DNA of 64,000 nt, from the NCBI GenBank assembly GCA_022749755.1, contig CM040440.1, forward strand, positions 19,393,269 through 19,457,268, written 5' to 3'. The notes below the pieces were generated by a model that saw nothing but the letters and a program-made list of their open reading frames with translations, made no database searches and had not been told where the DNA came from. This DNA comes from Azadirachta indica (Eukaryota; Streptophyta; Magnoliopsida; Sapindales; Meliaceae). The position numbers and the translations under genes were made by a program. Of the stretch, positions 47,782 to 59,947 are shown one piece after another (the stretch's first letter is position 1; each line of letters starts with the position of its first letter).

Positions 47782-50601
47782 GCTAACCCAAGCAACTTAC
47801 GCTCCTTTGCTACTGAAAGCAGTAAAATAGTATGAACGAATCTAAACTACAAAAATGACATGTTTCTGGCAACAGAACTGGAATCCATATTAAAACACTC
47901 TGCAAGTTTAATTATTATGGAGGACCACCTAAGCAGATATAGAGATATAGAGACAAAGAAAGACTAAGCCTGTTAATGCCGATTGTAATTTTGGCAGAGG
48001 TTTTAGTAACTTTCTGAATAACTGCAGATTACTAATCCTAAGAAACAAATCAGTTAATTTAAAAAAAGAAGCCATAATTAAAGATTATTATTAATAAAGT
48101 GAACAATAAGCAGACTAATGAGTCTTAATAGACAGATTCCGATCCGATTGATAAAATTTTGACAGAAATTTAAAACCAGCCAAGATATAAAGTATAAAAT
48201 GCTAAGATTTCAAGAAACAACATTTTTTGAAACTCGTTGCTCAAATCACAATAAAGCAATAGATGCAGCAACCTAAGAAAGATGCGACTGGTGTATGTAA
48301 TTGTGACCATTTGGACATGGATGAACTGACGTACACACTAAAACAAATACCTCACTGTTTTATAACAAACATTTGCATAAATAAGTTTTATATGTATTTG
48401 CATCAGCATTAAAAGCTGCAGATATCACATAACATTCCATGATGATTACAATAAATCATATTTCAGAGATTCTTTATTTTAAAAATAGCAACAATAACTA
48501 CAACGAGATTTCAAGTAGAAAGTATTAGAAAAAGCAGCTATCAAAGAAAGCACCTCAAGTGCCTTTTCTTAATCCAAAATCTACCTTCTAAATAAGTATT
48601 TCAAGTGCTTTTTCTATCTGAAGCAAAAACATTTTTAATTACAAATTACAAACCGGCGTCATATTCATATAAGAGAAGACATGACTGATTTCTGGTTCGA
48701 CTAGTGATTAAATGAAATTATATACAAGCACACGATTATATACTAAACCAACAAAAAAGAATGACAGATTATTGTTGCAACGATTTGACATACATATACA
48801 AGCGAAGCAATGAAAACAATACACCGGTATAGAGAGAGAAGAACGGGCAAGGGATGGAGGAACTTACTGGTGAAGACTGAAGAAGGAAAGTTTGGACGGA
48901 GTTAGGGTTTATGAGAGATGGAGGAAAAGAAAACGGGGAAAGATTGGTGAAGGCGCAGGGCAGGCCTTGCCGCCTTTGCTTGCGGGATTGGCTTGTTTGT
49001 ACGTACGCTGTTGCAGCAGCAGCAGCAGCTGCCTGTAAATGTAATTTGCACGCAGTGAATGTGAAGGACAGAATGAGAAAAACCCAATTTACCCCTGTAA
49101 TTTTTTAGGATTTTTTCTTGTTAATTAACATAATATAATTATTGCATGATATAACTGATGTAGAAAACAAATTGTGCACCTGTATTTCAATAATTATTTC
49201 ATTACCCAAATATAACACATTGAAGACGTTTACATCTGAAACAAACTATATTTATCTTGAATAAAGAGGAAGGTAGGTACAAATTATGAACCTTATTTCG
49301 ACTTATTTTATTGTCCAAATATAAAACACAATTAAAATGTTTACTTTCACAAAAAAAAAAAAAAAACTAGATTTATTCTTGAGTAAAAAGGTTGTTCTCT
49401 TCTTTTAAATCAACAATTATTTTTTAACAAATACTGCTTGTATCACATTACTTATATATTAGTTGAGTTTTCTTGTAATAAAATTTTAATTTTTTAATAG
49501 ATGAATGAAAAAAATACCAATTTATTTTTAGTAAAATATCAAAAGATTTTTTTTACTATTTTAGCTCTTTCATGGGAATTTTTTGTTATTAAGAAATTCA
49601 TATTTATACATATAAAAAAAAAACTATTACACATAGAAAAAATTATGTTAAAAAATTAAGTTGAATTCATTTTAAAAATAATATATTATAAATAAGTCGT
49701 CATCATCATTGCGTAATTTTATCAGTAATTTGCATCAAGACTAATACTATTATACAATACTTAGGAAACTAATTTTATCTGGATGGGATTAATCACTAAA
49801 TCATAATACGAAATGTCAAAATATGTAGCGTAAAGGAAAGTTCATCGTCGTGACATGGCATAACTTTACTGTCGGGGTTGTCGTCAAAATGTCCCATTTG
49901 GACTGTGCGCAACCCGAGATAATGGGCCAGTAATGGTGGTCCAACCCACGAAAAATATGAAACAGCAATACCCCACTCATTCACGGCAGTTTTTCTTAGA
50001 CGTGGAAAATAATTAAGTCATAATATTATTTTTTCTATTATCAATTCTATTCATTATTATTTATTTTTAATTTTTCAAAATACTTATTAGGGTAGGGTGA
50101 CGTGTTAAAAAGAAAAAAGGCGAATTTACATTAGCTTTGAATTTGAAGTGTACACGTTTTTCAAACGTGTCCATGAATCAACGTCCAAGATTTTCAGCTG
50201 TCAGGGGTTGCACCTTGGTTAGTACAACCTGGTCTTGTCTTTCGGTTAAAAGGTCAAAGGACCTCCAACCCAAAACGTACAACCATTACTAGCACGTTTT
50301 AATATGAGGATGGAAAACAAATGAAATAGCAGAAATATGATTATTTAGATTTGGTCTCAGAAAAGTAGCCTTGGAATCGCATAAGGAAGCTCGCATATTC
50401 TTCTTGAGTCCGTGTTCTGTTCTCTTCTTCGTAGTTTGTGTTTGTTTGGATCCCCAACACCGCTTTATACTTATCAGCTTTTCATTTCTCATAATATCTA
50501 CCGTTCCTTCGCTTCATAAAATTCCTTGACCGAAGAACCAGAAAAAAAAAAAAAAAACCAAGTACAGATTTGTGTTCTGTCAATTAGCCAAGCAATCAAT
50601 C
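47782..50601. other. Divergent intergenic region (bHLH and R3H promoters)
   Basis: The bHLH gene and the R3H gene are divergent, so both regulatory regions lie here. The bHLH 5' UTR with an intron likely extends to about 48900. A GCA/CAG run sits at 49012-49030 and an AT-rich non-coding block at 49100-50050. Apart from poly-A tracts no structure stands out. Confidence 0.45.
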
Positions 50602-53334
50602 ATGGCAACTCTTGATGTTCTGCGGAGAGAACAGGACCTCCTTCTTTTGTCTCCTCTCCTTGATGCCCAGAAAGGTCTCTCTCTATTTCTGAGTTTTTAG
50701 CTGTTAATGTGTAGTTTTACTCGTAAAGCAGCGAACTTTTTTAATTTTAATTAATTTCTCGCGTGCATTTGTTTGGTTTTTATTTTATAGTGTTAATTCG
50801 CAATTTCCACGTCTTTTTTCTAGACAATTTTCTGCTGTTTTTAAAAGTTTTAACATTGGTGTTATTTTTTAGCAGGAGAGGGTGCCAAATCACGTGGGAT
50901 GTCGATTGAGAAGAAAATCGAATTTCTTGAGAGCTTAACCGGCAAAGTAATTCTCTTTCCTTCATGTCTTGGTGGCTGTTTCTGCGTTGCTGAAGAGAGC
51001 TTACCTTTGATTACTGTAATTTACATTTGATAATAGTGTCTGCAGACGAAATTATTGAACTGCATATTAAATCAAATTGACCACTGTGTATTCTTGGGCT
51101 CCGTTGTTGGTAGGTGTCAGAGTTGAGATGCACTAGCATTAGGATATAATTGTGTCTTTGAATGTGGGAAATTGCATCAAGATAGGATTCTTGCAATCTA
51201 TTTTCCCTTTACTTTAGCGCTCATGTGTTGTCACTCGGGGCCGTAATTATTTGATGCTGATGTGGTTGTGCATGTGTTTTGGATGTGGGTCATTATGATT
51301 TTCCGCCTTCTAGCGCAAACATTACATTATGTTTTAGCTAGTTCATTAATATGTTGTGTTAATTTATATTATTGCAGGTTAGCAATCGACGGTCTAGAAG
51401 ATGGTTAAATGATCGTTTATTGATGGAACTTGTTCCACGATTAGATGCAGAAGAAATTAGAGGCTTGTTTGCTCCACCACCCTGGGGTAATTATATGCCT
51501 TTATTTTCCCCTAAATAACGTGCATTAACTGGTATCTCTAGGTATTAAGTGTCTGTGTATCTGCACATATCAAGCACACTACTTTCTCAAGTTGCTAATT
51601 GGGCAAGATTTTACATTAAGGTATACTACTTTAACTAAGCTTTTCCAAAGCCAAATGTAATTTCGTCCCTAGTGTTAATGTACATTGCTACATCTTTCAT
51701 GGACTCTTTTGAAGACAGGTTAATGCAATATAACTAGTTACTGTCTTGTTTCTGTAATTCTTCTGCATTTCCCTCTGAAGAAGTCATCATCTCATCAGTC
51801 CATACTTGAGTGAAGTTGTCTGGTACCATCTTTTGCTAAATACATGTTCCAATAGCAGAGTTCAGATTGATTCTTAATTTTGCATTCATAATTTTACTTA
51901 AATTCATGTATTACGATACAGTTAGTTTCTACTGAGATTTTGTTATGTTTTCTTGGTTTTGGTACTACCCTGCTAATTCAAAGTTCACAGTTTGTCCTTT
52001 GCTTTGGAGAATGCCATAGACACCACTTTTATTTGGCATGTTTGAATTCACACTCCAGGTGTTGTGGCTGTACTTTTCAAAGTCAGTCACTTTACAACTG
52101 ATTTTGAGTTAATTTTACAGGTGATGAAGTGCCGCCATCACCTTTTTGTATGACTAATTGTGGAGAGTGGGACAAATTCAGGAATATAGACATGGATAAA
52201 GAGGTCTCTTATGCTTGTCTTAATTACCAAAACTTGTTTCAATCTTTCAAATTTTAGTAGTTGTCATGAAAGGATACATGTGAATAGCCTCCAGTAACCC
52301 AGTCTCTTGAATTTCTGTGGAATGCACATGCTCACAATGCTTTGGTGTTAATTTGAAATGTAATGTGGCAAAATGCTCTAACTTCCGCCATTTTTTTCTT
52401 TGTGGTAGGCTAGTATGATTAATACCCTAAATAGCTCACCACCGAAGAGGAAAGGTCATGTCGATGCTGATAAGATAGCTGTCTTGAATGCGTGGCGTAG
52501 AGTTGATTGTCGAACAAGAGAGGCTCTTCGCCGTAGCTTTCTCTCTGAACTTATTGAGGGCTATGAGGTATACGTATACGTCTGTCCTTTTCTTTATGCT
52601 CTTTTAATTTTAATTCATTTTCTGGTCCCTGTAAGTAATTCTTTGGTTTGACCAAGGATTAAATCAAGTCTCATCCTGATCATGTATCAATTATATGATA
52701 GTTATTTATCTTTTTAATATTAACAAAATTTCATTGGTATTAGGAGTTGTAATCTTTTTAATTACAGGTTTGCTTACGGGCCTTCATTAAGGAGAGTGGA
52801 AATGCAGATGTGCTTGAGCTACAGGTTCAAGATCCTTTTCACAGGTTGTTGCTGCATGGTGTCAGTGAGGTAATTTGTTCCACATGTTCTCAATTTGGGG
52901 GCTTTATTTCATGATGGATTTGAAGCTACATAACAAGCCTCCAATAAATTTGTTGATCTGATCAGAACAGGACCATTAAATTGTTTTTAGACAATAAAAA
53001 TGATTGTTTGGAAAAGAATGAACCATATACCATTGCCTACACAAGATCAAAGCATCAGATGGCATTATTAACCTCTGAGATAATGATGCAACCGGCTGAT
53101 TGTAGTTCTTTTCATTGATATATTGTTTTCCTGATCATCAAAGTTTACTATTTAATGTGTGTAAATCCTGTCTTTGAACAGTTCTATGATCTGGTCTCCA
53201 TAACAGTTACGGAATCAAAGAACGCAGAGTCTTTGAAAATAACAAGGATAAAGAAGAAAAAAAGTGGTTCAGCTGAACTTACCAACATTACTCTGTCCCA
53301 GTTCCTAAGAATGTCCAAGGAAGGCATTTGGTAA
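50602..53334 (+). CDS. R3H-domain protein
   Basis: Seven exons: 50602-50674, 50876-50946, 51378-51486, 52121-52203, 52409-52567, 52768-52869, 53182-53334, giving 249 residues (250 if the upstream AG of a TAGCAG tandem acceptor is used for exon 2). Near the C-terminus, RLLLH at residues 191-195 is the Arg-x3-His motif that names the R3H single-stranded nucleic-acid-binding domain, followed by FYDLVSITVTE and a Lys-rich stretch. The N-terminal part (RREQDLLLLSPLLDAQKG, then RRWLNDRLLMELVPRLDAEE and GLFAPPPWG) resembles the R3H-associated N-terminal domain. Nucleic-acid binding is expected from the domain. The biological role is not known to me. The last two exons were copied in the downstream segmental duplication. 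Confidence 0.87.
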
Positions 53335-54626
53335 CTTCCCGGGCCGGGGCACCCATTCATGTATATAAATAAGGTTGGGCATGATTTCATGCCCCAAATT
53401 CATGTATCTTGATGAAGCAAACTGTAACTTCTCAGTCTCAGTTATTGCCTGTACTATAAAATTTGTTTATTGACTGGCAGCTCCGAATGTCTTGGCTGCC
53501 CGGTCAACAGCAGATGTTCATTGTAGTTAAAGGATTTCTTAAGTTGCTTGGAACTTCTTTAGAAGATGTTCTCTTGGTTACGTAAATTTATTCTGTCCTT
53601 TTTTTTTTCCTTGGATTCTGTTAAATTATGCTGGCAATAATGGCAAAATTACCGTCAGAAGTGCTTTGCGTGTTCATAAAATTTGAAGAGTACGTCCCAT
53701 TTATGAGATTGAAGCCCTGAAAGCTTTCAAGATCTATTTTTGATAAATGCATACTTCAATAGTTAATATATGGTTAGCATTTAACACGAAACAAGCAGCA
53801 TTTCAACCTCAAATTCTGTGTTTTCACTTGAAAATTAACTTTGATTGGCTGGTGGCTTTGACTCCAAATTGTCCAATTTTCCACTCTAACTTATTTTAAT
53901 ATGCATAAATATAATTTTGTTGGGTTAGGTGTGTGCTACCGACTGCAGTGGTGGTCTCGAAGTTGGGAAGACGGACTAATAATATATCATTAAATTATCT
54001 GGACCTGGACCAAGCGGCAAATGTAATAGAATCCTGCTAACTTCACTAATAGTATAATCACTGATACTCCAATAATTACCTAATTGGCTTTATTTTTCTG
54101 ATTTTATAATACAATGAACATGACATGCTAATGTCATATAACAAGAAGAGAAATTACACTAGAACATTTCAATTTTTGAACAAAAATTTCCCTACACTTA
54201 ATATCATCAGGAGACGTTCTCAGAAAATTAGACAGTACTGAGAACTGAAAAAGACGAAAAAAAAAAAAAAGAAAATTGGACAGTACGTCATATGCAGATC
54301 AAAAAACGTGGAAGGTGACGCTGAAGCGCAAAGAGAAGGATATTTATGAAACGCATACTTCTGGCCGCAGATGATGATTACCGACGCCAAACAAACCTTA
54401 TTCTAAAACTCATTTGTGGTCGTAGTTAGCCGAAACAGGAGACGGGTTGTATCCTAGCGCATGAAAAGTTTGACCATTTTTCCTTAGATTTTCAGTTCCA
54501 TTTCAGATCTTCCATCTTCTTGTTATAAATCCGAATTCTGCTCACCGTTTCACTCCACTGTACTCCAGATTTCGACTCTTACTACTGTTAATTAAACTCT
54601 TTGCTATCTTAATTATTAATAATAAT
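53335..54626. other. Intergenic region upstream of PhzF-like gene A
   Basis: 3' UTR of the R3H gene followed by the 5' flank of PhzF A. The same sequence recurs before PhzF B (58555-59947). A TATAAAT at 54524-54530 is a candidate core promoter element for gene A, and TATAAAG at 59854-59860 is the counterpart for gene B. Confidence 0.55.
54524..54530 (+). promoter_or_regulatory. Candidate TATA box, PhzF-like gene A
   Basis: TATAAAT in a TCTTGT context about 100 bases before the ancestral exon 1. The context is conserved in the duplicate (59854-59860). Confidence 0.45.
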
Positions 54627-54736
54627 ATGGACAACAAACTCGTGCAGTACTATGTGGTAACTAATACTCTCTCTTTCGCTGCTTAAAACAGTATCCTCAC
54701 CTGATATTTTGTTAGTTTGTATATTCAGCCAGATGT

Positions 54737-56565
54737 ATGTTTGTGCCGGTGGATGCATTCACAGACTCGCCTTTCAAGGGAAACCCGGCTGCGGTGTGTT
54801 TGTTGAAGGAAGAGAAAGATGACAAATGGTTACAGTCAGTGGCTTCTGAGTTCAATTTCTCTGAAACCGCTTACTTGACTAGACCTACTGATGACTCCCC
54901 TAATCGCACATTTTGTCTCAGATGGTTCACTCCTGCAGCCGAGGTTCGTTTTATTTCTATAAATAGTCGGGTAAAGTTAACTATAAGCTAATAACTAGAT
55001 AGGATACAAGAATTGTGTGGTCAATAAAGTTATTTGGCTCCGACCAGTCGCTTGATGGTTTATCTTATTTATATGGGGGTTTTTATTTTGATATGATCGA
55101 ATACCGTTAATGTTGAAAGCAATTTGAAACCACAAGCCACAACTATGTATTGCTGATTCCCTTTTGCAGGTTGACCTTTGTGGTCATGCAACATTGGCAT
55201 CTGCACACGCACTGTTTTCCAGACGTTTGGTGAACTCCAACGTAATTGAATTTGACACACGATCTGGAATTCTGACTGCCAAAAAGGTTACAGATGTCAA
55301 GGCGGCCAATGACTCCAATTTACAGAGTGGTGAAGTACAGGAGGGTAACTTTATTGAACTGGATTTTCCCGTTGTTCCAACTACTGACTTAAATTCCGAA
55401 TCTGATCGAGCTTTAATTGCAAATTCTTTGGGTGTTCCTTCAACTTCAATCATCGAAATGAAGATAACAACTACCTCGAAAGATGTCCTTGTAATAATAG
55501 CTAACCCCTTAATCTGCTACATAAATTTTGATATGGTTAGAAAGGACAACATTGTTTCAGTCTTTAATGAAAATTCCGTATCTTCTCTGAATGAAGTGGC
55601 TGCATTATGCAGGTGGTGCTCCCATCAGCAAAATCTGTTACAGAATTACAGCCACAGTTTGGTGAAATGCTGAACTGTCCTGGAAGAGGCATAATTGTTT
55701 CAGGGCTTGCTCCTCCAGAGTCTAGGTTTGATTTTTACAGCCGATTCTTCTGCCCTAAACTTGGCATCAATGAGGTAATTATTAGATGGTATTTAATGTC
55801 ACATTTTGTAATATGTCTTTCATATTGCCTAAGTTAAGGAATGAATTAGCGTTATACATCTTCCGGACAACCACAAAGATATTTTCCACTATGAATCTAC
55901 TCTATTCGGAGAGTCGCCTTAGCTAGCGATGTAGGATGTCATAACACATACAACTATCCTGAGCATGGACCTCATTATATATGTATGTACACATATGAGT
56001 AAATTATAACTCATGCTATCATTCCTGCATCCAGAAATATGAGGTCTGCAAATTGAGATGCTGAAAATGAACTCATGATTTTCCACTTCAAATTCTTTTC
56101 GAACAGCTTTACACCCTGTCCCTAACTTCACAGCGTGTGATCCATGTCGCAGAGGCTAATTCTAATTTCAATATAAGACACCACGGAGGCATGGAATTGA
56201 CATTTCTTTGGTGTATCAAACATGAAAAAGCCATCTTTGAAAACTCTCAAGATTGAAACAAATCTAATGAGCTCTCTTGCGTGGTGCTTGTTTTCAGGAT
56301 CCTGTTACTGGAAGTGCACACTGTGCTTTGGCACCCTACTGGAGTCAAAAGCTGGGAAAACATGATTTTGTAGCATTTCAGGTACTCTCTCTGCTTTTGT
56401 TTATCAACACGTTCATATTTGTGGTAATGTATTGATTACAAATTTCTACTCGCTCAGGCATCAGCAAGAAGTGGAATCTTGATCATTCATTATGATCAGC
56501 AGAAACAGAGAGTGCTGCTGCGAGGGAAAGCTGTTACTGCGATGGAAGGCTCCCTGTTGGTTTAG
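54737..56565 (+). CDS. PhzF-family isomerase-like protein, copy A
   Basis: PhzF-fold proteins are dimeric isomerases or epimerases related to diaminopimelate epimerase. The substrates of the plant members are not established. Exons: 54737-54943, 55170-55490, 55613-55774, 56298-56381, 56458-56565, giving 293 residues. Motifs: VDAFTDSPFKGNPAAVCLL at the N-terminus, SETAYL with the expected catalytic Glu43, DLCGHATLA, PGRGIIVSGLAPP, FFCPKLGINEDPVTGSAHC, and a closing LLRGKAVT. The ancestral first exon (54627-54656, MDNKLVQYYV) is present, but its partner acceptor before VDAFT seems lost through a deletion of about 16 bases relative to copy B. An in-frame ATG at 54737 gives MFVPVDAFT and is the start chosen here. 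This start is an inference. Confidence 0.82.
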
Positions 56566-56605
56566 GTTTCCAGTCATTTCCGTTGTGCTTGTGTGATTAA
56601 ATCCA

Positions 56606-56611
56606 AATAAA
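56606..56611 (+). terminator. Candidate polyadenylation signal, PhzF A
   Basis: AATAAA 41 bases after the stop. The equivalent place in copy B reads AATAGA. Confidence 0.4.
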
Positions 56612-57306
56612 TATCCATTGTTACGTGGAATGGTCTTCTGGATTGTAATTGAAATCTTTTAATTCCTTGATCTAATTTGGATAGCTTGTATGAGACAATC
56701 TCTCTCATTGCAACACGCCAGTGATCTTATGTAACCAAGTTGAATTAAAATACATAAATGCTATCCATATTGCTATCATCCGTTTTTCCCCAACGCCAAC
56801 TAACATTCAAAATCAAATATTCACAAAATAATGAAGATTGATCAAATATAGTAATATTTGATCAATTTTTTTTTTTTTGTTTTAAGTCAAATTTTAACTT
56901 TTTGTTAATGGAAGAAAAACTTCACTCGTAAAATATTAAACACTTATTATTATTTTAATTCATGATGGTCTAAGAGCATTAAGCATCTCCTAAATTATTC
57001 AAGTTACATATAAGAACACTCCTAAATTATTCAAGTTACATATAAGAACACGTGCAAAACTTTAATTATTATCTCTATACTAACAAGAAAAAGATTGATA
57101 AAATAAAATGAGATATAAAATTTTATGTTACCGTTAATGACATCTCAAGACATGACATAGTATTTTTATATTAAGAAAACTGAGATTAATAACTGATTAA
57201 TTGAAAGTTTTTTTTTTTTTTTTGAAAAGACAGTTAATTCAAAATTGAGAAAACTAAAGCGGGCATAAAAATATTAATAAGAAACCCTAACATTTATTAG
57301 AGCAGT

Positions 57307-57352
57307 ATTTATTTGCTGTAACAGTTGTATCATATAGTTACAGCAAATAAAT
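57307..57352. repeat. Perfect inverted repeat (16-bp stem, 14-nt loop)
   Basis: ATTTATTTGCTGTAAC at 57307-57322 and its exact reverse complement GTTACAGCAAATAAAT at 57337-57352 could form a hairpin. I did not find it at the equivalent place of copy B. Confidence 0.8.
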
Positions 57353-57909
57353 TGTTACATTGTTCAAAATGTAATTGAATAAATTTAGAGGGAAGATGAC
57401 CCCTAAATTGTGATCGGTGAATGTACCGTACAGGGACGTTATGATAACATCAGTCTACTTGTCGTTGGCTAAGCAGAAAAAAGAAAATGTAGCCCCATTC
57501 CACGAAAGAAGAGCTCACGACCTGCGCCTGCCCAATCGATTATTTTATTCATAATTATTGTATTTGTGTCTAACTTTGAAATATGCAGAGATGTTCAATT
57601 GTATCACCCAATTGAGTCATCCTATTAGGATTTTTATGTAAAGCAAATCCATTAATTGAAATTCCATTCGAACCCATAAAATATGTGCACGTAAAAGTAT
57701 TAAATCATGCATCCATCCATTTTAATGTCATTTTACAACTTAGTTAACAGATAAACCTATATCTGCAAAGATTCCGTGACAAAGCTAATTATAAGCACCT
57801 TGTACATTTCAATACAAATTCGAACACTAATCCGCTCATCCTCGAGGATTAGCGAAGCCCAGCTCATTATCATAATTAACATGTTATGCGTTAAGAACAA
57901 CAATTATCG

Positions 57910-58035
57910 TAACTAGCTGAGCACATTTTTTCCTTTCATATTAACGCAAAGCTTACAGATACACAAATCGTGCAGAGGAGTTTCTTGTCGTGGTTCAATT
58001 AAGATATATAAATTATATATTACGGTCCAAGTCAG
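57910..58035 (-). repeat. Inverted copy of the EDGP-like gene's upstream region
   Basis: The reverse complement matches about 63345-63480. The shared blocks include TTTCCTTTCATATTAA, ACAAATCGTGCA, CGGTTCAATTAA and ATATTACGGTCCAAGTCA. It lies exactly at the left boundary of duplication copy B. Confidence 0.75.
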
Positions 58036-58228
58036 GATTCTTTTCACAGGTTGCTGCTGCGTGGTGTCTGTGATCGAGGTAATTTGTTCCATATGTTATC
58101 TCAATTTGGGGCTTTATTTCATGCTGGATTCAAGCAACATAACAAGCCTCCAATAAATTTGTTGAACTGATCAGAACAGGGCATTATATTGCTTTTAGAC
58201 AATAAAAGTGATTGTTCGGAAATGAATG

Positions 58229-58262
<34 letters not shown>

Positions 58263-58554
58263 ACCGTTGCCTACTCCACATGATCAAAGCGAGCATCAGA
58301 TGGCATCACCAACCTCTGATAAGATAATGATGCAACTAGCTGGTTGACGTAGTTCTTTTCGTTAATAGATTGTTTTACTGTAACATCATAGTTTAATATC
58401 TCAGTTCTATCATCTGGTCTCTGTAATGGTTACGGAATCAGAGAATGCGGTCTCTTTGCAAATAACAAGGATAAAGATGAAAAAAAACGGTTCAGCTGAA
58501 CTTCCCAACATTACCCTGTCCCAGTTTCTAAGAGTGTCCACGGAAAGCATTTGA
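58036..58554 (+). pseudogene. R3H gene 3' fragment (pseudogene)
   Basis: A truncated copy of the last two exons and intervening intron of the R3H gene. It begins inside exon 6 (about 58036-58078) with no upstream exons, promoter or start codon. In it the R3H motif RLLLH has become RLLLR. The last-exon copy (58405-58554) stays open but ends one codon early because the final Trp codon TGG is now TGA. The intron holds an extra TA microsatellite (58228-58259). Confidence 0.88.
58228..58259. repeat. TA microsatellite
   Basis: About 15 TA units present in copy B of the duplication but absent from the matching place in copy A (near 53030). Confidence 0.9.
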
Positions 58555-59947
58555 TTTCCCAGGGCTGAGGCTACCATTGACGTATCTAAGTAAGATTGGA
58601 CATGATGTCAAGCACCAACTTCATTTATCTTGAAGAAGCAAACTGTAGCTCTCGGTCTCAGATCAGTTATTGCCTGTACTGTAAACTTTATTTATTGACT
58701 GGCAGCTCTGAATGTCTTGGCTGTCTGTAATCTTCTAGTCAACAGCAGATGTTCATCATCGGTTGGGATTCCTTAAGTCGCTTGGGATTTCTGTAGAAGA
58801 TGTTCTCATGCCTACATAAATTTATTCTGTCATTTTTTCCCTTAGATTCTCGTAAATTATGCTGGCATTTGTGGCAAAATACGCTTTGAAATGCTTGGCT
58901 TGCTCATAAAATTTGAAGGCTCTCGTCCTATTTACGAGATTGAAGCCCTGAAAGCTTTCAAGATCCATTCTTGATAAATGAATACTTTAATAGTTAATAT
59001 ATGGTTATCATTTTACTCAAAACAAGCAGCATCAACCTCAAATTCTGTGTTTTTTCACTTGAAAATAATTTTGATTGGTTGGTGGCTTTGACTCCAAATT
59101 GTCCAATTTCCCAGTCTACTTGTTTTTATATGTATAATATAAATATAGTTTTATTTGGTTAGGTGGTGTTGTGCTTAAGACCGGTGGCCTGGTGGTCTCG
59201 CAGTTGGGAAGATGGATTAATAATATATCATTAAATTATCTGGACCAAATGGCAACTTGAATAGCATCCTACTACCTCCACTAATAATATAATCACTGAT
59301 ACGCCAATAATTCCCTAATTTGTTTTATTTTTCTGATTTTGTAATAATACAATGAACACGACATACTACTGTCACATCAGAAAAAGAGAAATTGCAATTG
59401 AACATTTCAATTTTTGAATAAAAATTTCCTAACCCTACACATAATATCATCAACAGACCATTATATGTTGTCAAAATTAGACAGTACCTAGAACTGAAAA
59501 AAAAAAAAAAATTGGACAGTACTTCCATTTTCAGACCAAAAAACTTGTGAAATGTAAGGCTGAAGTGCAAAGAGAAGCATATTTATCAATCACTAATACT
59601 CGGGGCCCCGATGATTATTTTCATGAAATGAGGTAATTAGTCACTTTGCAAACACCGACGTGAGACGAACCATATCCTACATAAAATAGTACCTGGTCTA
59701 ATTCTTTTTCTCCAAGAAACATCTGTGGTCTGTGGTAAGCCGAAACAGGAGATGGGTTGTATCCCAGCGCATGAAAAGTTTGACTTTTTTTTTTTTTTCA
59801 AATTTCCACTTCCATTTCAGCTCTTTCATCTTCCAATCAATCCATCTTCTTGTTATAAAGTCTATTTCTGCTCACTGTTTCCCTTCACTATACTCCAGAG
59901 TTCGCCTCTTACTCTTAATTAAACTCTTTATTATCTTAATTACGAAT
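58555..59947. other. Intergenic region upstream of PhzF-like gene B
   Basis: The duplicate of 53335-54626. It holds the candidate TATAAAG at 59854-59860, a poly-A tract near 59498 and a poly-T tract near 59785. No other gene. Confidence 0.5.

Larger units (their letters stand above)
52833..57905 (+). repeat. Segmental duplication, copy A
   Basis: From within exon 6 of the R3H gene to about 57905, sequence is repeated in the same order and orientation at 58036 to about 63265. Similarity is roughly 85-90% by eye and runs across exons, introns and intergenic DNA. It includes the R3H 3' end, a full PhzF-family gene and its downstream flank. Confidence 0.85.
56566..58035. other. Intergenic DNA downstream of PhzF A, up to the duplication junction
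   Basis: AATAAA at 56606-56611, then AT-rich non-coding sequence with a perfect hairpin (57307-57352). The part from about 57530 to 57905 matches 62850-63265 directly. From about 57910 to 58035 it matches 63345-63480 in inverted orientation. No gene. Confidence 0.6.
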
